Shown here: piece by piece, positions 9,396 to 19,671 of the stretch
How the letters are laid out: each line of letters opens with the position of its first letter
How positions within the stretch are numbered: the first letter of the stretch is position 1
From: Sneathiella chinensis
GTDB taxonomy: Bacteria > Pseudomonadota > Alphaproteobacteria > Sneathiellales > Sneathiellaceae
DNA length: 64,000 nt
Assembly: GCF_012720115.1 (NCBI RefSeq)
Contig: NZ_VNWN01000008.1
Span: 182,658 to 246,657, forward strand
Direction: 5' to 3'
Program-made: the position numbers and the translations under genes
Notes under the pieces: generated by a model
The model's input: only the letters and a program-made list of their open reading frames with translations
Databases searched by the model: none
Told to the model about the DNA's origin: nothing

Positions 9396-10508
9396 TTAAG
9401 CACTCAACTTGTCAAGTTCACGCAGAATGGCATCGCCCATTGTTGTGGTTGATACCTTGGCCATGCCTTCCGCCATGATATCGGCGGTCCGCATGCCCCC
9501 TGCCAGAACGTTCTGAACGGCTTTTTCGATCAGATCGGCTTCTTCCGGCATATCGAAGCTATAGCGCAGGGCCATAGCGTAAGAGAGAATGGTCGCAATC
9601 GGGTTGGCCACGTTCTGCCCGGCAATGTCCGGTGCGGAACCGTGTACCGGCTCGTAGAGGGCCTTGCGACGGCCCTGTGCGTCCACATCCCCGAGGGAAG
9701 CGGACGGCAACATGCCCAGTGAGCCTGTCAGCATGGCCGCACAGTCGGACAGGATGTCGCCGAACAGGTTGTCCGTAACAATCACGTCGAACTGCTTCGG
9801 TGCCCGAACAAGCTGCATGGCGGCATTGTCCGCATACATGTGGCTCAGTTCAACATCCGGGAATTCACTTTCGTGAATCTTGATGACTTCCTCGCGCCAC
9901 AGAACGCCGGATTCCATCACGTTGGCTTTTTCACTGGATACAACGCGACCACTGCGTTTCTGGGCCAGTTCAAAGGCAACGCGGGCCACCCGGTGAATTT
10001 CAGGTGTGGTGTAAACCTGGGTGTTGATCCCCCGGCGAATACCATTGCCCAGATCCTCGATCCCGCGAGGCTCGCCGAAATAGACGCCGCCTGTCAGTTC
10101 GCGAACGATCATGATGTCCAGACCGGACACCAGTTCCGGCTTCAGGCTGGACGCATCCACAAGCGCGTCAAAGCAGATTGCCGGGCGCAGGTTGGCATAC
10201 AGTTCCAGATCTTTACGCAGACGCAGCAGACCGCGTTCCGGCTTGATGGAGAAGTCGAGGTTGTCCCATTTCGGACCACCAACGGCACCCAGCAGAACGG
10301 CGTCCACATTCTGGGCCTTCTCAACCACTTCATCGGTGATCGGAATGCCGTGGGCATCAATGGATGCACCGCCGACCAGATCTTCATCCACGTCAAACTT
10401 GACCGCACGATTGGTTTCCATCCAGTTGACGATACGACGGACTTCCGTCATTGCTTCGGGGCCGATACCGTCACCCGGCAGGATCAAAAGAGATTTGTTG
10501 GACGCCAT
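9396..10508 (-). CDS. leuB: 3-isopropylmalate dehydrogenase
   Basis: Oxidatively decarboxylates 3-isopropylmalate in leucine synthesis, using NAD. The 370 residues match the family length. The motifs include [11 protein letters not shown] at the N-terminus, [18 protein letters not shown] in the substrate loop, and [18 protein letters not shown] for cofactor binding. The ATG at 10508 follows a GGGAAG ribosome site. Two tandem hairpins separate it from leuD upstream, so it may be transcribed partly or wholly from its own promoter. Confidence 0.97.
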   Translation of the reverse strand: MASNKSLLILPGDGIGPEAMTEVRRIVNWMETNRAVKFDVDEDLVGGASIDAHGIPITDEVVEKAQNVDAVLLGAVGGPKWDNLDFSIKPERGLLRLRKDLELYANLRPAICFDALVDASSLKPELVSGLDIMIVRELTGGVYFGEPRGIEDLGNGIRRGINTQVYTTPEIHRVARVAFELAQKRSGRVVSSEKANVMESGVLWREEVIKIHESEFPDVELSHMYADNAAMQLVRAPKQFDVIVTDNLFGDILSDCAAMLTGSLGMLPSASLGDVDAQGRRKALYEPVHGSAPDIAGQNVANPIATILSYAMALRYSFDMPEEADLIEKAVQNVLAGGMRTADIMAEGMAKVSTTTMGDAILRELDKLSA

Positions 10509-10540
10509 TATTCTTTACTTCCCTTTTCTATGGACAAGAA

Positions 10541-10596
10541 GGCTCCCCGAACCGGGGGCCTCAAAAAAGAAAGCTCCCCTAACCGGGTCAGGGGAG
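10541..10596 (-). terminator. Two tandem terminator-like hairpins between leuD and leuB
   Basis: On the minus strand the first hairpin has stem CTCCCCT/AGGGGAG (10596-10574) followed by CTTTCTTTTTTG. The second (10560-10541, CCCCG/CGGGG core extended by GGC/GCC with one bulge) is followed by TTCTTG. The two share CCCGGTT and GGGGAGC blocks, as if duplicated. They should end or reduce the leuCD transcript before leuB. Confidence 0.7.
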
Positions 10597-10635
10597 GCAC
10601 TTCTCGTGTAACCTGTGGTAGAGCCTACCCCTGTA

Positions 10636-11247
10636 CTAGTTCTGCAGCCAAGGCTGGGTCAGCTTCTGCTGTTCCTCGAAGCTGTCAACCTTTTCCGCCT
10701 TCTGCATGGTCAAACCGATATCATCAAGACCGTTCAACAGGCAATGCTTGCGGAAAGGATCGATATCGAACGCAATGGTTCCCCCGTCCGGGCCCTGGAT
10801 TTCCTGGGCTTCCAGATCAATGGTCAGGGTCGCGTTGGCACCGCGTCCGGCATCATCCATCAGCTTTTCCAGGTCCGCCTTGGAAACGACGATGGGCAGG
10901 ATACCGTTCTTGAAGCAGTTGTTGTAAAAGATATCGGCAAAGCTGGTGGAGATCACACAGCGAACACCGAAGTCCAACAGCGCCCAAGGGGCATGCTCAC
11001 GGCTGGAGCCACAACCGAAGTTGTCACCGGCAACCAGAATTTCCGCGCCGCGATAGGCAGGCTGGTTCAGGACGAAATCATCCTTTTCACTGCCATCCGC
11101 TTCATAGCGCATCTCGGCGAACAGGTTCTTGCCAAGACCGGCACGCTGAATGGTTTTCAGGTACTGCTTGGGAATGATCATGTCCGTGTCGATGTTGACC
11201 AGCGGCATGGGAGCCGCAACACCGGTGAGTTTCGTGAATTTTTCCAT
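10636..11247 (-). CDS. leuD: 3-isopropylmalate dehydratase small subunit
   Basis: The swivelling small subunit of isopropylmalate isomerase; with LeuC it converts 2- to 3-isopropylmalate. The 203-residue protein has the N-terminal [18 protein letters not shown] and the [13 protein letters not shown] motif of the aconitase swivel domain. I set the start at 11247, after AAGGGGGA; an in-frame ATG 33 bases upstream has no such support. It lies 13 bases downstream of leuC. Confidence 0.97.
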   Translation of the reverse strand: MEKFTKLTGVAAPMPLVNIDTDMIIPKQYLKTIQRAGLGKNLFAEMRYEADGSEKDDFVLNQPAYRGAEILVAGDNFGCGSSREHAPWALLDFGVRCVISTSFADIFYNNCFKNGILPIVVSKADLEKLMDDAGRGANATLTIDLEAQEIQGPDGGTIAFDIDPFRKHCLLNGLDDIGLTMQKAEKVDSFEEQQKLTQPWLQN

Positions 11248-11260
11248 CTTTTTATCCCCC

Positions 11261-12667
11261 TTACGACAACTCACGCACATCAGTCAGACGGCCGGTAATT
11301 GCCGCTGCTGCTGCCATGGCCGGGCTGACCAGATGAGTCCGGCCCCCGCGGCCCTGACGCCCTTCGAAGTTCCGGTTGGATGTAGAGGCACACCGGTCCC
11401 CTTCGTCAAGGCGGTCCGCGTTCATCGCAAGACACATGGAACAACCCGGTTCACGCCATTCGAAGCCGGCTTCGACAAAAATCTTGTCGAGACCTTCCTC
11501 TTCGGCCTGAATTTTAACAAGACCGGAACCCGGAACGATAATGGCGTTCACGGTGTCCTTGACCTTGCGGCCCTTGACCACGTCGGCGACGGCCCGAAGG
11601 TCCTCGATCCGGCCGTTGGTGCAGGAACCGACAAACACGTGATCCACCTCGATATCGGTCAGCTTCATGCCTGCGGTCAGACCCATATATTTCAGGGCCC
11701 GTTCAGCCGCGATCTGCTTGCCCTGATCCGGGAAATCGGTCGGGGCCGGCACATTGGCGGTGATCGGCAGCGCATCTTCCGGGCTGGTTCCCCAAGTTAC
11801 ATAGGGAACGATCTCGGAGGCATCGATGACAACTTCCTTGTCGAAGGTTGCGCCTTCGTCTGTTGTCAGGGTTTTCCAGTAGGCAACGGCCTGTTCGAAC
11901 GCACCGGCCTTCGGTGCGTAAGGGCGGCCCTTGACATAGTCAAACGTTGTTTCATCCGGAGCCACCAGACCGGCGCGCGCGCCTGCCTCGATGGTCAGGT
12001 TGCAAAGGGTCATACGCCCTTCCATGGAAAGCGAGCGAACCGCTTCACCTGCATATTCAATGACACAGCCTGTTCCACCGGCCGTTCCGATCTTGCCGAT
12101 GATCGCCAGCGCCAGATCCTTGGCAGTCACACCAACCGGCAGATCGCCATTGACCAGAACACGCATGTTCTTGGCTTTTTTCTGAATCAGGGTCTGGGTG
12201 GCCAGCACATGCTCAACCTCGGAAGTGCCGATACCATGCGCCAGAGCGCCGAACGCCCCGTGCGTGGAGGTGTGGCTGTCGCCGCACACAATCGTCATGC
12301 CCGGCAGGGTCAGTCCCTGTTCCGGCCCGATGATATGCACGATACCGCGCCGATCATCCGTCATGGAGAAGTAGTTGACGCCAAAGTCACGGGTGTTGGC
12401 TTCAAGGGTATCGATCTGAAGCTTGCTTTCCGGATCGGTAATGCCCTTGTCCAGATCCTTGGTCGGGACGTTGTGGTCCGCAACCGCAAAGGTCGCGTCA
12501 GGACGGCGTACCTTGCGTCCTGCAACCCGCAGTCCTTCGAACGCTTGCGGGCTTGTCACCTCATGAACCAGATGTCTGTCAATATAGAGCAGACTGGCAC
12601 CATCGTCTTGCACATCAACCAGATGGCTATCCCAAATCTTGTCATACAGGGTTTTCGCTTCACCCAT
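11261..12667 (-). CDS. leuC: 3-isopropylmalate dehydratase large subunit
   Basis: The iron-sulfur subunit of isopropylmalate isomerase, acting in the cytoplasm. The 468-residue protein shows the expected [4Fe-4S] ligands: one Cys in [11 protein letters not shown] and two in the [10 protein letters not shown] segment. It also has [21 protein letters not shown] near the active site. Start ATG 12667 follows GGAGAGG at a nine-base spacing. It heads the leuCD unit, with a TATAAT box 37 bases upstream. Confidence 0.98.
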   Translation of the reverse strand: MGEAKTLYDKIWDSHLVDVQDDGASLLYIDRHLVHEVTSPQAFEGLRVAGRKVRRPDATFAVADHNVPTKDLDKGITDPESKLQIDTLEANTRDFGVNYFSMTDDRRGIVHIIGPEQGLTLPGMTIVCGDSHTSTHGAFGALAHGIGTSEVEHVLATQTLIQKKAKNMRVLVNGDLPVGVTAKDLALAIIGKIGTAGGTGCVIEYAGEAVRSLSMEGRMTLCNLTIEAGARAGLVAPDETTFDYVKGRPYAPKAGAFEQAVAYWKTLTTDEGATFDKEVVIDASEIVPYVTWGTSPEDALPITANVPAPTDFPDQGKQIAAERALKYMGLTAGMKLTDIEVDHVFVGSCTNGRIEDLRAVADVVKGRKVKDTVNAIIVPGSGLVKIQAEEEGLDKIFVEAGFEWREPGCSMCLAMNADRLDEGDRCASTSNRNFEGRQGRGGRTHLVSPAMAAAAAITGRLTDVRELS

Positions 12668-12703
12668 CGTCGCGTTCCTCTCCAGGCAGGATTATTTTAT
12701 GTC

Positions 12704-12732
12704 ATTATACACCGATGGCCGGCACGGCAAAA
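12704..12732 (-). promoter_or_regulatory. Probable leuC promoter
   Basis: A perfect TATAAT occurs on the minus strand (12709-12704), 37 bases before the leuC start codon. Only a weak TTTTGC is found 17 bases upstream as a -35 element. A CCGGTACGGC/GCCGTGCCGG stem just upstream may also mark the end of the rplS transcript. Confidence 0.5.
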
Positions 12733-12775
12733 GCCGTACCGGACCCGGTCCGCCCAAATTTTCAGGCAGTATTTT

Positions 12776-13162
12776 TTAGCCGTTGGCTTTTTTCGCGTTG
12801 CGATCTTCGCGGCGCTCGCGGATACGAGCCTTCTTACCGCGCAGTTCGCGCAGGTAGTACAGTTTCGCACGGCGAACGATACCCTGACGAACAACTTCGA
12901 TCTTGTCGATCCGCGGGGAATACAGCGGGAATACACGTTCCACGCCTTCACCGTAGGAGATCTTGCGAACGGTGAAGTTTGCATTGATGCCGCCAGAGTT
13001 GCGGGCAATACAAACGCCTTCGAAGACCTGGACACGTTCCCGTGTTCCTTCAACAACCTTCACGTGGACGCGAAGGGTGTCGCCCGCACGAAAGTCCGGG
13101 ATCGGACGATCGGCAGTCAATTTCTCAATCTGCTCTTGTTCTAGCTTTTGAATCACATTCAT
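12776..13162 (-). CDS. rplS: 50S ribosomal protein L19
   Basis: A structural protein of the large ribosomal subunit at the 30S interface. The 128 residues include [29 protein letters not shown] and the conserved [20 protein letters not shown] near the C-terminus. I prefer the ATG at 13162, preceded by AAGGTGA, over one five codons upstream that overlaps the trmD end. It is the last gene of the ffh-rpsP-rimM-trmD-rplS series. Confidence 0.97.
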   Translation of the reverse strand: MNVIQKLEQEQIEKLTADRPIPDFRAGDTLRVHVKVVEGTRERVQVFEGVCIARNSGGINANFTVRKISYGEGVERVFPLYSPRIDKIEVVRQGIVRRAKLYYLRELRGKKARIRERREDRNAKKANG

Positions 13163-13173
13163 AGCTTTCACCT

Positions 13174-13944
13174 TCATTTCAGTTTATCACCTGACCAGCG
13201 TTCCCAAAGGTCCACCCGTCGTTGTTTCGTCAATGCCTCGGACTGGCGCTGCCGCCACTCCCGAATTTTCTCATGATGCCCCGAAAGCAGCACTTCCGGA
13301 ACGTCGCGGCCTTCCCAGACCGGAGGCCGGGTATAGTGGGGATATTCCAGCAACCCGGTCTCAAAACTTTCTTCACTGAGCGACGCCTGGTTTCCGGTTA
13401 CCCCCGGAAGAAGCCGGACAACTGCATCCAGCAACGCCAAAGCCGCCACCTCTCCGCCGGACAGGATGAAGTCGCCAAGGCAGACCTCCTCGATATTCCG
13501 GGCATCAAGGACCCGCTGATCAACTCCCTCGAACCGACCGCAAACCATAATGGCCCCCGACCCTTCCGACAGCTCCCGTACATAGGCCTGATCCATGACC
13601 CGGCCACGGGGGCTGAAGTAAATCAGCTTTTTGTCGGCACCTGATGTCGCCACAGCGTCATCAATGGCATTTGCCAACACATCTGGCCGCATCACCATTC
13701 CGGCGCCGCCGCCAAAGGGACTGTCATCCACAACGTGATGCTTGCCCACCGAATAATCCCGGATGTTCGAGGTTCGAAGCGTCCAGGCTCCGGCCTCCAG
13801 CCCCCGGCCCGCCAGTGAAAATCCCAGCGGTCCCGGAAACATATCCGGAAAGAGGGTCAGAACGTGGGCGCCCCAAGGGGTAACCGGTCCATCCTCTCTC
13901 AATTCGGCAGCACACATATCGTCGTCAGCAGACTGCCCGTTCAT
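13174..13944 (-). CDS. trmD: tRNA (guanine37-N1)-methyltransferase
   Basis: Methylates G37 next to the anticodon of tRNAs reading CNN codons, preventing frameshifts, using S-adenosylmethionine. The 256-residue protein has the SPOUT trefoil-knot motifs [25 protein letters not shown] and [15 protein letters not shown]. The start overlaps the rimM stop in an ATGA arrangement, which supports ATG 13944 and indicates translational coupling. An N-terminal extension of about 20 residues precedes the usual start of homology. Confidence 0.97.
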   Translation of the reverse strand: MNGQSADDDMCAAELREDGPVTPWGAHVLTLFPDMFPGPLGFSLAGRGLEAGAWTLRTSNIRDYSVGKHHVVDDSPFGGGAGMVMRPDVLANAIDDAVATSGADKKLIYFSPRGRVMDQAYVRELSEGSGAIMVCGRFEGVDQRVLDARNIEEVCLGDFILSGGEVAALALLDAVVRLLPGVTGNQASLSEESFETGLLEYPHYTRPPVWEGRDVPEVLLSGHHEKIREWRQRQSEALTKQRRVDLWERWSGDKLK

Positions 13945-14507
13945 TTTTCGCCCATTTCCCCGGCAGCACCAGAAACTTTTTCCGGCTCTGCAAAGAAATC
14001 CTCGGGCAAATCCAGCACAACACGGCCAGCTTCCAGATCAATAACGGGCACCATCTCGCGGGTGAACGGAATGAAGACACCTGCCTTCGACCGCTGCCCC
14101 TCCGGGACGATTTCCAGCATGTCTCCTGCGCCAAAATCACACACACGCAGAATTTTGCCATACCGTGTGCCGTCTTCAAATACCGCATCCAACCCGATCA
14201 GGTCGGCGTGGTAGAATTCGTCGGCATCTTCCGTTTCGGGCAGCACATCCCGCGATACATACAGCTCTGTCCCCTTGAGGGCCTCGGCCTTATTGCGGTC
14301 TGCAACACCCTTGATCCGAACGACAGGGGTGGATTTTGCAAATCCGACAAGTTCCAGATTGAAACATGTCTTTCCTGTCGCATCTTCCAGCGGTCCGTAG
14401 GCCACGATATCTTCCGGATGTTCGGTAAAGGTCTTGACCTTCACTTCACCCCGGATGCCTCGCGGCCCAACAATGACCCCCAGAAGGAGCCTGCCTGATT
14501 GTGGCAT
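13941..14507 (-). CDS. rimM: 16S rRNA processing protein RimM
   Basis: A ribosome maturation factor for the 30S head that binds S19. The 188-residue protein has the N-terminal [22 protein letters not shown] motif of the RimM beta-barrel. A PRC-barrel-like C-terminal domain follows ([18 protein letters not shown], then [22 protein letters not shown]). It is 11 bases after rpsP and its stop overlaps the trmD start. Confidence 0.96.
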   Translation of the reverse strand: MPQSGRLLLGVIVGPRGIRGEVKVKTFTEHPEDIVAYGPLEDATGKTCFNLELVGFAKSTPVVRIKGVADRNKAEALKGTELYVSRDVLPETEDADEFYHADLIGLDAVFEDGTRYGKILRVCDFGAGDMLEIVPEGQRSKAGVFIPFTREMVPVIDLEAGRVVLDLPEDFFAEPEKVSGAAGEMGEK

Positions 14508-14518
14508 GCCAGTTATCC

Positions 14519-14926
14519 TTAAGCTTCAGCAGCCTCTTCAGCGGGAGCCGCTTCGGCTTCCGCAGCAGCAGCAGCTTCTTCAGCAGCAGCTTTTGCAGCT
14601 TCTTCAGCTTCGCGAATGCGTTCCTGTGCCTTGGCTTTCGGCTTACCCTTGTTCGGGTTGTTGCGCTCTACCTTTTCAGACAGACCGGCAGCCGCGAGGA
14701 AACCGGCAACACGATCAGTCGGCTGTGCGCCAACACCGATCCAGTGCTGGATCCGCTCTGCGTCAAGCGAAATGCGGTTTTCGTCGTCTTTTGCCAGCAT
14801 CGGGTTGTAGGTACCCACTTTCTCGATGTAACGGCCATCACGAGGGCTGCGAACATCCGCGACTACAATCCGGTAGAAGGGACGTTTTTTAGCACCCTGA
14901 CGGGCGAGGCGAATTTTAAGTGCCAT
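14519..14926 (-). CDS. rpsP: 30S ribosomal protein S16 with Ala/Glu-rich tail
   Basis: The S16 core is clear in the first 80 or so residues ([21 protein letters not shown], then [12 protein letters not shown]). It is followed by a C-terminal low-complexity tail of about 50 residues rich in Ala and Glu, making 135 residues against about 82 in E. coli. Such tails are common in alphaproteobacterial S16. It sits 36 bases after ffh and 11 bases before rimM in the same transcription unit. Confidence 0.97.
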   Translation of the reverse strand: MALKIRLARQGAKKRPFYRIVVADVRSPRDGRYIEKVGTYNPMLAKDDENRISLDAERIQHWIGVGAQPTDRVAGFLAAAGLSEKVERNNPNKGKPKAKAQERIREAEEAAKAAAEEAAAAAEAEAAPAEEAAEA

Positions 14927-14962
14927 AGCTTACGCTCTTTCTCTCAGTTCAATACTTTAAAA

Positions 14963-16324
14963 CTAGAATTTCATACCAGGGGGAAGCAGGCTCTGCAGGC
15001 CGCCACGGGCGATACCCTTATTGCCAAGTTTCTTCACCTTTTTCATCATGTCCGCCATCTGCTTGTGTTGTTTCAGCAGGCGGTTGACATCCTGTACTGA
15101 CATGCCGGATCCCGCAGCAATACGCTTCTTGCGAGACGCGGCAATAAGTTTGGGGTTACGCCGTTCCTTCGGCGTCATGGACTCGATCATGGCAAGCTGG
15201 CGTTTCAGCAGCTTGTCATCCAGATTGGCGTTTTCGAGCTGTTTTTTCATCTTGCCAACGCCCGGAAGCATCCCGACAAGACTGCCCATTCCGCCCATCT
15301 TCATCATCTGACGCAACTGACTGGCCAGATCATCAAGATCGAACACACCCTTCTGCATCTTGAGGGCGAGTTTTTCCGCTTCATCCTTTTCAATGGTGGC
15401 CGCGGCCTTTTCGACCAGCGACACCACATCGCCCATTCCGAGGATACGGTTGGCAATACGATCAGGATGGAAGACTTCCAGTTCATCAAGCTTTTCGCCT
15501 GTACCCAGCAACTTGATCGGGCAACCGGTAATCTCGCGCATGGACAGGGCCGCACCACCGCGACCGTCACCATCAATACGGGTCATGACGATACCCGTCA
15601 CATCCACCCGTTCCTTGAACTGCTGCGCCACGTTCACGGCATCCTGACCGGTCAGGCTGTCAACGACCAGCAATGTCTCGGTCGGGGCCGATTCGCTGTG
15701 AACCGCCTGCATCTCGACCATAAGCTGCTCGTCAACATGCAACCGGCCCGCAGTATCCAGCATGACCACATCAAAGCCCTGCAGACGTGCGGACTGCAAG
15801 GCGCGCTTGGCAATCTCGACCGGCTGCTGACCCTCGACGATGGGCAGGGTGGTGATTCCCGTCTGCTCACCCAGGACACGAAGCTGTTCCTGCGCAGCGG
15901 GACGACGGACGTCCAGAGACGCCATCATCACCTTCTTGTTCTGTTTTTCCGTCAGGTATTTGGCGATTTTCGCCGTCGAGGTCGTCTTACCCGACCCTTG
16001 AAGACCGACCATCATATAAACAACCGGCGGCACCGCGATCAGGTTCAGTTCCTGCGATTCGGAGCCCAGGGTCTCGACAAGCTGGTCATGGACCACCTTG
16101 ATGACCATCTGGCCGGGATTGATGGATTTCAGGACTTCTGTCCCGACGGCTTTCGCCTTGGCCTTCTTGATGAAGCTCTTGACAACAGGCAGCGCCACAT
16201 CGGCCTCAAGCAAGGCGACGCGTACTTCGCGCATTACCTCGTCGACGTCCGATTCCTTCAGGGATCCCCTCTTGGTCAATTTGCCAAGAACATCACCCAG
16301 TCTGCCGGTCAAATTTTCGAACAT
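14963..16324 (-). CDS. ffh: Signal recognition particle protein Ffh (SRP54)
   Basis: The GTPase that binds signal sequences emerging from the ribosome and delivers them to FtsY. The 453-residue reading from ATG 16324 starts MFENLTGRLGDVLGKL, the usual N domain. The G domain follows, with GLQGSGKTTS, DTAGRLHVD and TRIDGDGRGGAAL, then a Met-rich M domain with GMLPGVGKMKK and the RNA-binding RKKRIAAGSGMSVQDVN. The frame runs upstream to 16486, but homology begins at 16324. Its receptor FtsY is encoded 2.3 kb away on the other strand. Confidence 0.97.
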   Translation of the reverse strand: MFENLTGRLGDVLGKLTKRGSLKESDVDEVMREVRVALLEADVALPVVKSFIKKAKAKAVGTEVLKSINPGQMVIKVVHDQLVETLGSESQELNLIAVPPVVYMMVGLQGSGKTTSTAKIAKYLTEKQNKKVMMASLDVRRPAAQEQLRVLGEQTGITTLPIVEGQQPVEIAKRALQSARLQGFDVVMLDTAGRLHVDEQLMVEMQAVHSESAPTETLLVVDSLTGQDAVNVAQQFKERVDVTGIVMTRIDGDGRGGAALSMREITGCPIKLLGTGEKLDELEVFHPDRIANRILGMGDVVSLVEKAAATIEKDEAEKLALKMQKGVFDLDDLASQLRQMMKMGGMGSLVGMLPGVGKMKKQLENANLDDKLLKRQLAMIESMTPKERRNPKLIAASRKKRIAAGSGMSVQDVNRLLKQHKQMADMMKKVKKLGNKGIARGGLQSLLPPGMKF

Positions 16325-16571
16325 ATGGTCAACAACCCGTTCAAAACAAAGCCAAAATTCTTTTTCAAAGCCACCAATAGCAATCAACGCAAAAAACGCC
16401 AGTGCGCGAAACTCGCGGACTGACGGCGTCCCTTTGAGGGGACATATTGGGTTACTCAGGTGTCTTGAGTGGCCTGAAATAGCCACAGTTTCTCCGGAAA
16501 GTCAATACCAACACGGCCCCAAGACAAGTTAATTCTGGACCGAAAGCCCCGAAACGCCTATATCGCGGCAT

Positions 16572-17408
16572 ATGGAACAGCTTTCATTCATAAAGATGCA
16601 TGGCCTTGGTAATGACTTTGTCATCATTGACGGCCGCGAACAGAATCCCCGGCTGACCCCGGCCGCCCTTCGTGCCATTGGCGACCGTCATCGCGGCGTC
16701 GGCTATGACCAGCTTGTGGTTCTGGAACCGACAGACCGGGCCGATGTGTTCATGCGCATCCATAATTCAGATGGCACCGAGGCGGAAGCCTGCGGCAACG
16801 CGACCCGCTGCGTCGCCCATCTGATGATGGCAGAACTGGATCAGGATGCGGTGGTGATCGAAACCGTTGCCGGCCTTCTGAAAGGAAGCCGCATGGATAA
16901 CGGCAATGTCATGATCAATATGGGAACGCCGAAAACAGGCTGGCAGGACATCCCGCTTGCCCGCGAGGAAGATACCCTGCATATCCGCATGGAAGCCGGA
17001 CCGCTGTCCGATCCGGTCGGCGTCAATATGGGCAACCCGCATATCGTCTTTTTTGTCGAGGATGCGGACGCCATTGATCTGGAAACTTGGGGTCCCGTTC
17101 TTGAACATGACGCCTTGCTGCCGGCCAAGGCCAATATCAGTGTCGCCAGCCTGATGAAGGACGGCCACATCCGCCTCAGGGTGTGGGAACGCGGTGTCGG
17201 CATTACGCTGGCCTGCGGGTCTGCCGCCTGCGCCACCATTGTCGCCGCCACCCGGCGCGGTCTTGCGGATGGTGCAGCGATCCTGCATCTGAACGGCGGA
17301 CCGCTGGACATGGCCCTGACCCCGGACGGAGAGGTCCTGATGGGCGGCGCCGTGGCCTATTCCTTTACGGGCATTCTGGACACATCCCTGCTGGAAGGAA
17401 CCATGTGA
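16572..17408 (+). CDS. dapF: Diaminopimelate epimerase
   Basis: Interconverts LL- and meso-diaminopimelate for lysine and peptidoglycan synthesis. The 278-residue protein has the N-terminal FIKMHGLGNDFVIID signature and the two active-site cysteines, Cys74 in EACGNATRC and Cys215 in LACGSAAC. It is divergent from ffh, with about 250 bases between them. Its stop overlaps the start of mtaB by one base (TGATG), so the two are translationally coupled. Confidence 0.97.
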   Translation: MEQLSFIKMHGLGNDFVIIDGREQNPRLTPAALRAIGDRHRGVGYDQLVVLEPTDRADVFMRIHNSDGTEAEACGNATRCVAHLMMAELDQDAVVIETVAGLLKGSRMDNGNVMINMGTPKTGWQDIPLAREEDTLHIRMEAGPLSDPVGVNMGNPHIVFFVEDADAIDLETWGPVLEHDALLPAKANISVASLMKDGHIRLRVWERGVGITLACGSAACATIVAATRRGLADGAAILHLNGGPLDMALTPDGEVLMGGAVAYSFTGILDTSLLEGTM

Positions 17409-18673
17409 TGGGACAGGACAAGCCGCTTGAAGCCCCGGAAGTGATTACCTTCGGGTGTCGCCTGAATACCTACGAATCCGAGGTCATGCGCGGTCATGCT
17501 ATGGCCGCAGGCCTGACCAATGCCGTGATCATCAATACCTGTGCCGTCACCAACGAGGCAGAACGGCAGGCCCGGCAGGCCATCCGCAAGGCCCGGCGGG
17601 ACAACCCGGACGCGAAAATCGTTGTCACCGGCTGCGCCGCCCAGACCAACCCGGACCAGTTCCGGGAAATGGAAGAGGTGGACCAGATTCTCGGCAATCT
17701 GGAAAAACTGGAACCGGCCTCCTTCGGTCTTGAGCAGGCCGAGCGGGTGCAGGTCAACGACATCATGTCCGCCACCGAAACCGCCAGCCACCTGATCGAG
17801 GGTTTTGACGGACGGGCCCGCGCCTTCCTGCAAATCCAGAACGGCTGCAACCACCGCTGTACCTTCTGCATCATTCCCTATGGCCGCGGCAACAGCCGCT
17901 CTGTTCCCCTTGGGGCCATTGTGGATCAGGCGGAAAGCCTGACCCGGAACGGGTATCGGGAATTTGTGCTGACCGGCGTGGATATCACTGCCTATGGCGA
18001 GGACCTGCCCGGCACACCGACCCTGGGCCAGATGTGCCGCCGTCTTCTGGCCGCCGTCCCCAATATCGAACGGTTGCGCCTGTCCTCGCTGGACCCGGTC
18101 GAGATCGATGACGACCTGTGGCGGCTGATCGAGAAAGAACCCCGCCTGATGCCCCACCTCCATATCAGCTTGCAGGCCGGGGACGACATGGTTCTCAAGC
18201 GGATGAAACGGCGGCATCTTCGCAAGGATGTCTATGACTTTGTGGCAAAGGCCCGCGCCCTTCGCCCCGATGTGGTGTTTGGCGCCGATATCATTGCCGG
18301 CTTCCCGACAGAAACCGACGAGATGGCCGCCAACAGCGTCCGGCTGGTCGAAGAATGCGACATTACCTATACCCATGTCTTTCCCTATTCGGAACGGCCC
18401 GGCACCCCGGCCGCCCGCATGCCGCAGGTGCAGGGAAATCTGCGCAAGGAACGGGCCGCGGCCCTTCGGGCGGCAGGCGATGCCAACCTGAAACGGTTTC
18501 TGGAAAGTCAGGTCGGACAGGACCTTGACGTGCTGGTTGAAAACGAGACAACCGGGCGGACCGAACAATATGCCCCCGTGACCTTTGACTTTGAAAGCGA
18601 ACCGGGTACCATCGCCCGCGTCCGCATCACAGGAACGGACGGAAAGAAACTGTTTGCAAGCCGGGGAGCATGA
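17408..18673 (+). CDS. mtaB: tRNA t6A37 methylthiotransferase
   Basis: A radical SAM enzyme that adds a methylthio group to t6A at position 37 of tRNAs reading ANN codons. The 421-residue protein has the N-terminal cluster cysteines Cys17, Cys45 and Cys76. The radical SAM motif is CNHRCTFC (Cys147, Cys151, Cys154), and a C-terminal TRAM-like region follows. The start used overlaps the dapF stop; a longer frame exists upstream but lies inside dapF. The stop overlaps the ftsY start. Confidence 0.94.
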   Translation: MGQDKPLEAPEVITFGCRLNTYESEVMRGHAMAAGLTNAVIINTCAVTNEAERQARQAIRKARRDNPDAKIVVTGCAAQTNPDQFREMEEVDQILGNLEKLEPASFGLEQAERVQVNDIMSATETASHLIEGFDGRARAFLQIQNGCNHRCTFCIIPYGRGNSRSVPLGAIVDQAESLTRNGYREFVLTGVDITAYGEDLPGTPTLGQMCRRLLAAVPNIERLRLSSLDPVEIDDDLWRLIEKEPRLMPHLHISLQAGDDMVLKRMKRRHLRKDVYDFVAKARALRPDVVFGADIIAGFPTETDEMAANSVRLVEECDITYTHVFPYSERPGTPAARMPQVQGNLRKERAAALRAAGDANLKRFLESQVGQDLDVLVENETTGRTEQYAPVTFDFESEPGTIARVRITGTDGKKLFASRGA

Positions 18674-19629
18674 TCGGGGTCATGACTGACACAGAGAAAA
18701 AAGAGAAAAAAGGCTGGTTCCGTCGCCTGAAAGAAGGCCTGAAGCGGTCTTCCAATGCCCTGTCCACCGGCATTACCGACATTTTCACCAAGCGCAAGCT
18801 GGACGACGATGTTCTGGAAGAACTGGAGGAGCTGCTCATCACCTCCGATATCGGGGTGAGCACATCCGCCAAGATCACCGCCAATATTGCCAGGACCCGC
18901 TATAACAAGGAAATCGCCCCGGACGAAATCAAGGAGGCGCTGGCTGAAGAGGTTGCCGCCATTCTGGAACCGGTCACCCGCCCCTTCGTTCTGGATGAAA
19001 GCCGGAAACCCCATGTGGTGCTGGTGGTTGGCGTGAACGGCTCCGGCAAGACCACCACCATTGGCAAATTGGCCAAGCAATATGCCGATGCCGGGAAAAA
19101 GGTCATGCTGGCCGCCGGGGATACCTTCCGCGCCGCCGCGATCGAGCAACTCTCCATCTGGGGGGAGCGGACCGGCGCCCCTGTCATGACCACAAAGGTT
19201 GGCGGCGACGCCGCGGGCCTTGCCTTTTCCGCCTATGAACAGGCAAAGGCGAACGGGACGGACCTTCTGCTGATTGATACGGCCGGGCGCCTTCAGAACA
19301 AGGGTCACCTGATGGCGGAGTTGGAAAAAATCATCCGGGTCCTGAAGAAACTGGATGCGGATGCGCCTCATTCCTCCATTCTGGTGCTGGATGCCACCAC
19401 CGGCCAGAACGCCATCAACCAGGCCGAGATTTTCGGCAAGGTCTGCGATGTAACCGGCCTTGTCATGACCAAGCTGGACGGCACCGCCCGCGGCGGCGTT
19501 CTGGTTGCCATTGCCGACAAGTTCGGCCTGCCGGTCCACGCCATCGGCGTTGGCGAGGGCATTGACGACCTGCAACCGTTTGCGGCCATGGATTTTGCCC
19601 GCGCCCTCAGTGGCAGCGAACAGCCGTAA
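18670..19629 (+). CDS. ftsY: Signal recognition particle receptor FtsY
   Basis: A membrane-associated GTPase that docks the SRP-ribosome complex at the translocon. The 319 residues comprise a very short charged N-terminus, an N domain and the NG GTPase with GVNGSGKTTTIGKLA, DTFRAAAIEQL, DTAGRLQNKGHL and TKLDGTARGG. There is no long acidic A domain, as is usual for alphaproteobacteria. ATG 18670 overlaps the mtaB stop; an alternative ATG at 18682 (MTDTEKK) is equally plausible, since both have poorly spaced ribosome sites. Confidence 0.97.
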   Translation: MIGVMTDTEKKEKKGWFRRLKEGLKRSSNALSTGITDIFTKRKLDDDVLEELEELLITSDIGVSTSAKITANIARTRYNKEIAPDEIKEALAEEVAAILEPVTRPFVLDESRKPHVVLVVGVNGSGKTTTIGKLAKQYADAGKKVMLAAGDTFRAAAIEQLSIWGERTGAPVMTTKVGGDAAGLAFSAYEQAKANGTDLLLIDTAGRLQNKGHLMAELEKIIRVLKKLDADAPHSSILVLDATTGQNAINQAEIFGKVCDVTGLVMTKLDGTARGGVLVAIADKFGLPVHAIGVGEGIDDLQPFAAMDFARALSGSEQP

Positions 19630-19671
19630 CCGTTTCCGCGACACATAAAGAGATCGAGTAAAGGACACCCC

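Noticed and set aside
11150..13144. Long plus-strand frame of 664 codons opposite leuD, leuC and rplS
   Set aside because: It is a shadow caused by strong third-position GC bias in genuine minus-strand genes with full family motifs; its peptide has no recognisable domain.
14519..14670. Ala/Glu-rich repeats at the end of rpsP as a separate repeat element
   Set aside because: They are an in-frame C-terminal tail of S16, common in alphaproteobacteria, not a nucleotide-level repeat array.
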